The notes under the pieces are model-generated. The model did no database searches and had not been told where the DNA came from. It saw only the letters and a list, made by a program, of their open reading frames with translations. Source: Chara braunii (taxonomy: Eukaryota > Streptophyta > Charophyceae > Charales > Characeae). From it: 30,853 nucleotides of DNA. This document shows, in pieces, positions 28,000 to 30,853 of this stretch. A program made the translations under genes and the position numbers. The first letter of the stretch is position 1, and each line of letters opens with the position of its first letter. The stretch covers positions 801,131 to 831,983 of the forward strand of contig BFEA01000571.1 of assembly GCA_003427395.1 (NCBI GenBank), given 5' to 3'.

Positions 28000-29420
28000 A
28001 AGCTGGAAAATCGGGTCATTGTGGCCTATCTAAAACCAGTGACTGAAGACAGTAAAGGCGAAAAGAAGACACCGCCCCAAGTGGAGAACCTACTGCAAGA
28101 GTTTGTTGATGTGGGAGAAGCCCCAAGCGGAGTGGTAGAGCGGGAGATCAAGCACCAGATTGAGAAAAAAAACGGTTGCAAGATTCCGAAGAGTTCGACT
28201 TATAGGATATCTCCCAAGGAACCTGATGAGATGTGCAAGTAACTAGATGAACTAATTGAAAAGGGGTGTGTAAAGCCCAGTTCATCTCCGTACGGTGCAC
28301 CGGTTCTTTTGGTGTCAAAGAAAAAGGGTGAACTGCAGTTGTATATTGATTAACGGGGATCGAATGCTATCACGATTAAGAATGTTGAACCTTTACCCCG
28401 GATTGATACGATGTAAGTATTTCTCCAAGATTGATCTGAAGTACAGGTACCACCAGATTGAGGTCCAGCCGGAGGACCAGCACAAGATTATCCTTAGGAC
28501 TCGCTATGGACACTGCGAGTTTGTAGTGATGTCGTTCAGATTGACTAATGCCCCTGCAACATTCCAAAGATGCATGAATGATTTATTTAGAGATTGGTTG
28601 CATAAATTTGTTGTTGTTTATTTAGATGGCATTCTGATTTTTTGCAAGAGTCTCGAGGAGCATCAAACTCATATGCATCGGATCTTGATTAAGTCGCGTG
28701 AGTCTAACTTCAAGATCCACCCGAAGAAGTGTGAGTGGGTTAAACGCCAAGTCATGTATTTGGGACATGTGGTAGATGGAGATGGATTCTGAACGGAGGA
28801 CGCCAAAATAGCAGCAGTTCGCGACTGGCCAACCATGCACACGCTGACTAAGTTCCGGTCGTTCTTAAGATTGGCTGACTACTACCAGATGTTCATTCGT
28901 AACTTCACTTCCATTGTTGCTCCCTTGCGCAGGCTGGTGCGGAAGGAAACCATCTGGACTTGGGACAAGGACTGTGCATCGACCTTCAAGAAGCTAAAGA
29001 AGTCCCTCATCGCAGACCCGGTCCTCAAAGCAGCAAATTCATCCTTACCATTTGTTGTAAGCACCGATGCTAGCCAGAAGGGCTTTGGCGTTGTTCTCCA
29101 ACACAATGATGGAGAGGGGTACAGGCCCATTACATTTATGTCTTGTAGACTCCCTAGTGATAAGGTGGCAGCCTCAACTTATGAGTGTGAGCTCCCTTCG
29201 ACATGCTCTAGACCATTTGCAACACTTCAAGGTATATTCAGATCATGAGACTTTGCGTTGGTTCAAGTTGAAGACCAAGGCCCAGATGATAACTCCCAAG
29301 TTGACTTGGTGGGCTAGGGAAATTGATCAATTTGATCTTAAGTTGACACCAGTCGCGGTTAAGTACAACATCGTCACTGATCCATTGAGTAGACGTGTAG
29401 ATTTTTTTTATGCAATTGTG
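28000..29420 (+). pseudogene. Reverse transcriptase and RNase H of the Ty3-type element
   Basis: RT segments appear in order: TYRISPKEPDEM, then LIEKGCVKPSSSPYGAPVLL and VSKKKGELQLYID (28190-28350), FSKIDLKYRYHQI (motif A, about 28421), and MSFRLTNAPATFQRCM (motif B, about 28530-28577). Motif C reads VVYLDGILIF, so the second catalytic Asp is Gly (28627-28629). RNase H follows with VVSTDASQKGFGVVL, YECEL, then in a new frame FKVYSDHETLRWFK and YNIVTDPLSRR. Stops at 28240 (TAA), 28351 (TAA) and 28789 (TGA) and at least two frameshifts are present. The enzyme is dead at motif C even without the stops. Confidence 0.85.
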
Positions 29421-30690
29421 ACTCATCGAGATGTTGGCCTAGAATTGTTGTTTGATAAGACTGATGTGCATGATAGGCTTTGCATATTGTGTAGTGAAGA
29501 TGTATGCAGTTTGATCCTCGGGGAATGTCACTATACTGAAGGTCACTTTGGTTGGCGGAAGACCTATGCTACCCTACTTAGATCTTACACGTGGTCAGGC
29601 ACGAAGCATTACATCACCTACATCCAAGGTTGTCAAGTCGGTCAGAGGAACAAGAGTTTTACGGAGCCTCCGAATCCCCTTGGACTTTTGAAGCCCTGGC
29701 CTATTCCATCCGGCCCTGGTGAATCTGTATCTATCAATTTTATGGACACTAAGGTCAACAGTAATAGTGGGAAGAGTTAAGTCATGATCATAGTTAACAG
29801 GTTTAGTAAGTTTGTCGGTTTTTGTACCATTCCCTGCTGAAGCAAAGACAACTTTGGTCATAAAAGAGTTCTTCAATCATTGGGTCGAGGATTACGGTCA
29901 CCCGGTGAGCATAGTTAGTGACCAAGATACCCGGTTTACATGGGAACAGTGGCAGCAGTTAATGAAGGTCGGCGGATCTAAATTAGCTATGTCATCTGGA
30001 CACCACCCTGAGACAAATGGTCAGACTAATAGATGAACAAGGTGACAAGGTCCTATAGCAAGTATTGCGTATGTATATAAGACCAGACTAGGTAGATTGG
30101 GATGAACATCTTCCCAAAGTAGCCAATGCATATAATAACTCAGTTCACCTAGCTACCTCGTGGACCCTAAATGAGTTGCATAGAGGTAGTCCCCAACGTC
30201 CAATTGACTGTATGAATCCGGATCAGATCCAAAGATTACAACCTGCCACATGTGAGTTTATCATTCATTATGAGAAGGATTTACAACACTTGGCTGAGAA
30301 CATCAGGAAGGTCCAGCATCATATGATGGAACAGGCGAACAGGCACCACCATCCGTCACAGTTTGTGATAGGTAATATTGTATGAGGTCAAGTCTAAGGA
30401 GTTTATTCCCGAGAAAAGGATTTGGCAGAAGTTGCTACCTGCCTACAGAGTGTCGTGACAAGTGCTAGATGTCAAAGGTGACGCAGATTGACCGTCATAC
30501 ACCATCCAGATTTCACCCCATTTGCACACCTATCCCATTTTTCACGCTTCTAACCTCCTTCCCCGTGCTACTAATGATGCATAATTTCCCTCACGCAGAT
30601 CTACGACTCCATCTGATATGGACAGAAGATATGATATTGAGCAGATTGTAACTGAGGATACCTTCGGTACAAGTCGTAGAGGGAGGCCGC
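29421..30690 (+). pseudogene. Integrase of the Ty3-type element
   Basis: The zinc region is CHYTEGHFGWRKTYATLL, followed by GCQVGQRNK where the second Cys of the usual CxxC is Gly. The core begins ESVSINFMDT, with Asn where the first catalytic Asp is expected, then VSIVSDQDTRFT (second Asp) and SSGHHPETNGQTNR (Glu), at about 29720-30036. After many stops the C-terminus is recognisable: LPAYRVS, VLDVKGDADRPSYTIQI and YPIFHASNLLP (about 30428-30560), the GPY/F-like end of Ty3 integrases. Similarity fades after RYDIEQIVTED at about 30625-30660. I see no clear chromodomain. Confidence 0.8.
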
Positions 30691-30704
30691 AAGGACTGTG
30701 TAGT

Positions 30705-30800
30705 TTGTGTATACGCCCGTACGTATACGGGCCGTACAAGATCCCGTACGACCGTACGTACGGGCCCCTATACCCCCGTATGGGTCGTACGTACGGAGTT
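30705..30800. repeat. CGTACG palindrome cluster
   Basis: cccgtacgtatacggg (30716-30731) and ccgtacgtacgg (30752-30763) are perfect palindromes. cgtacgtacgg recurs at about 30786-30796. It replaces the expected 3' end of the integrase and LTR, so it may be an insertion or rearrangement point. Confidence 0.75.
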
Positions 30801-30853
30801 CAGGCCCCCCGTGCGTGGCCTTCCGGGGGGGGGTTGGGGTGGTGGATGAGCCG

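Larger units (their letters stand above)
24085..30700 (+). mobile_element. Degenerate Ty3/gypsy LTR retrotransposon
   Basis: Candidate LTR, tRNA-iMet primer site, gag, protease, RT, RNase H and integrase follow in the Ty3 order (integrase after RT/RNase H). The reading frame is broken by many stops and several shifts, so the copy is old. The right LTR lies outside the window or is deleted. Confidence 0.85.

Overview
This looks like a repeat-rich nuclear window from a streptophyte green alga, most likely a charophyte such as Chara. The reasons are the families present: a two-LysM protein, a PIF/Harbinger transposase relic, a zinc-knuckle ORF1, a Penelope-like element with its endonuclease at the N-terminus, and a Ty3-type retrotransposon with a plant-style initiator-Met primer site. 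The lineage assignment is inference from memory of these families. Eight single ambiguous bases (N) all lie in the first 3.1 kb. There are no operons and no bacterial-style signals.

Left third (1-11.3 kb). 1-3.4 kb has no recognisable gene but is full of short hairpins and degenerate minisatellites. A single-exon ORF with an N-terminal membrane anchor lies on the minus strand at 3490-3990. The best host-gene candidate is a LysM protein at 5960-6955, followed at once by a (GA)n tract. From 7.3 to 9.5 kb there are tandem duplications, inverted repeats and a family of non-autonomous elements whose termini read CAGTCTTCCCCC beside TA. A broken Harbinger transposase (minus strand, about 9.83-10.2 kb) is interrupted by a LINE tail.

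Middle (11.3-20 kb). A 1.08-kb 5'-truncated LINE copy (11374-12451) has a poly(A) tail and a perfect 16-bp target-site duplication. Next come dispersed and tandem repeats, a 34-bp inverted repeat and a tRNA-related SINE-like unit. The main find is a Penelope-like retroelement at 15144 to about 20000. It has a CCHC/coiled-coil ORF1, a GIY-YIG endonuclease, a CxC linker and a reverse transcriptase with intact catalytic aspartates. A complete hammerhead-ribozyme-like fold lies 3' of it. ORF1 and the endonuclease each carry a few frameshifts or stops, but the RT block is open for about 1.86 kb.

Right third (20-30.85 kb). 20-24 kb has no gene: T-rich tracts, two tandem duplications, an (AT)n microsatellite and an AATCGATT-type array. 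From about 24.1 kb to 30.7 kb runs a decayed Ty3/gypsy element: candidate 5' LTR, tRNA-iMet primer site, gag, protease, RT, RNase H and integrase, with many stops and a YLDG in place of YLDD. The last 150 bp is a cluster of CGTACG palindromes.

Almost all coding signal here belongs to mobile elements at different stages of decay. The LysM gene and possibly the minus-strand membrane protein are the only candidates for host genes.
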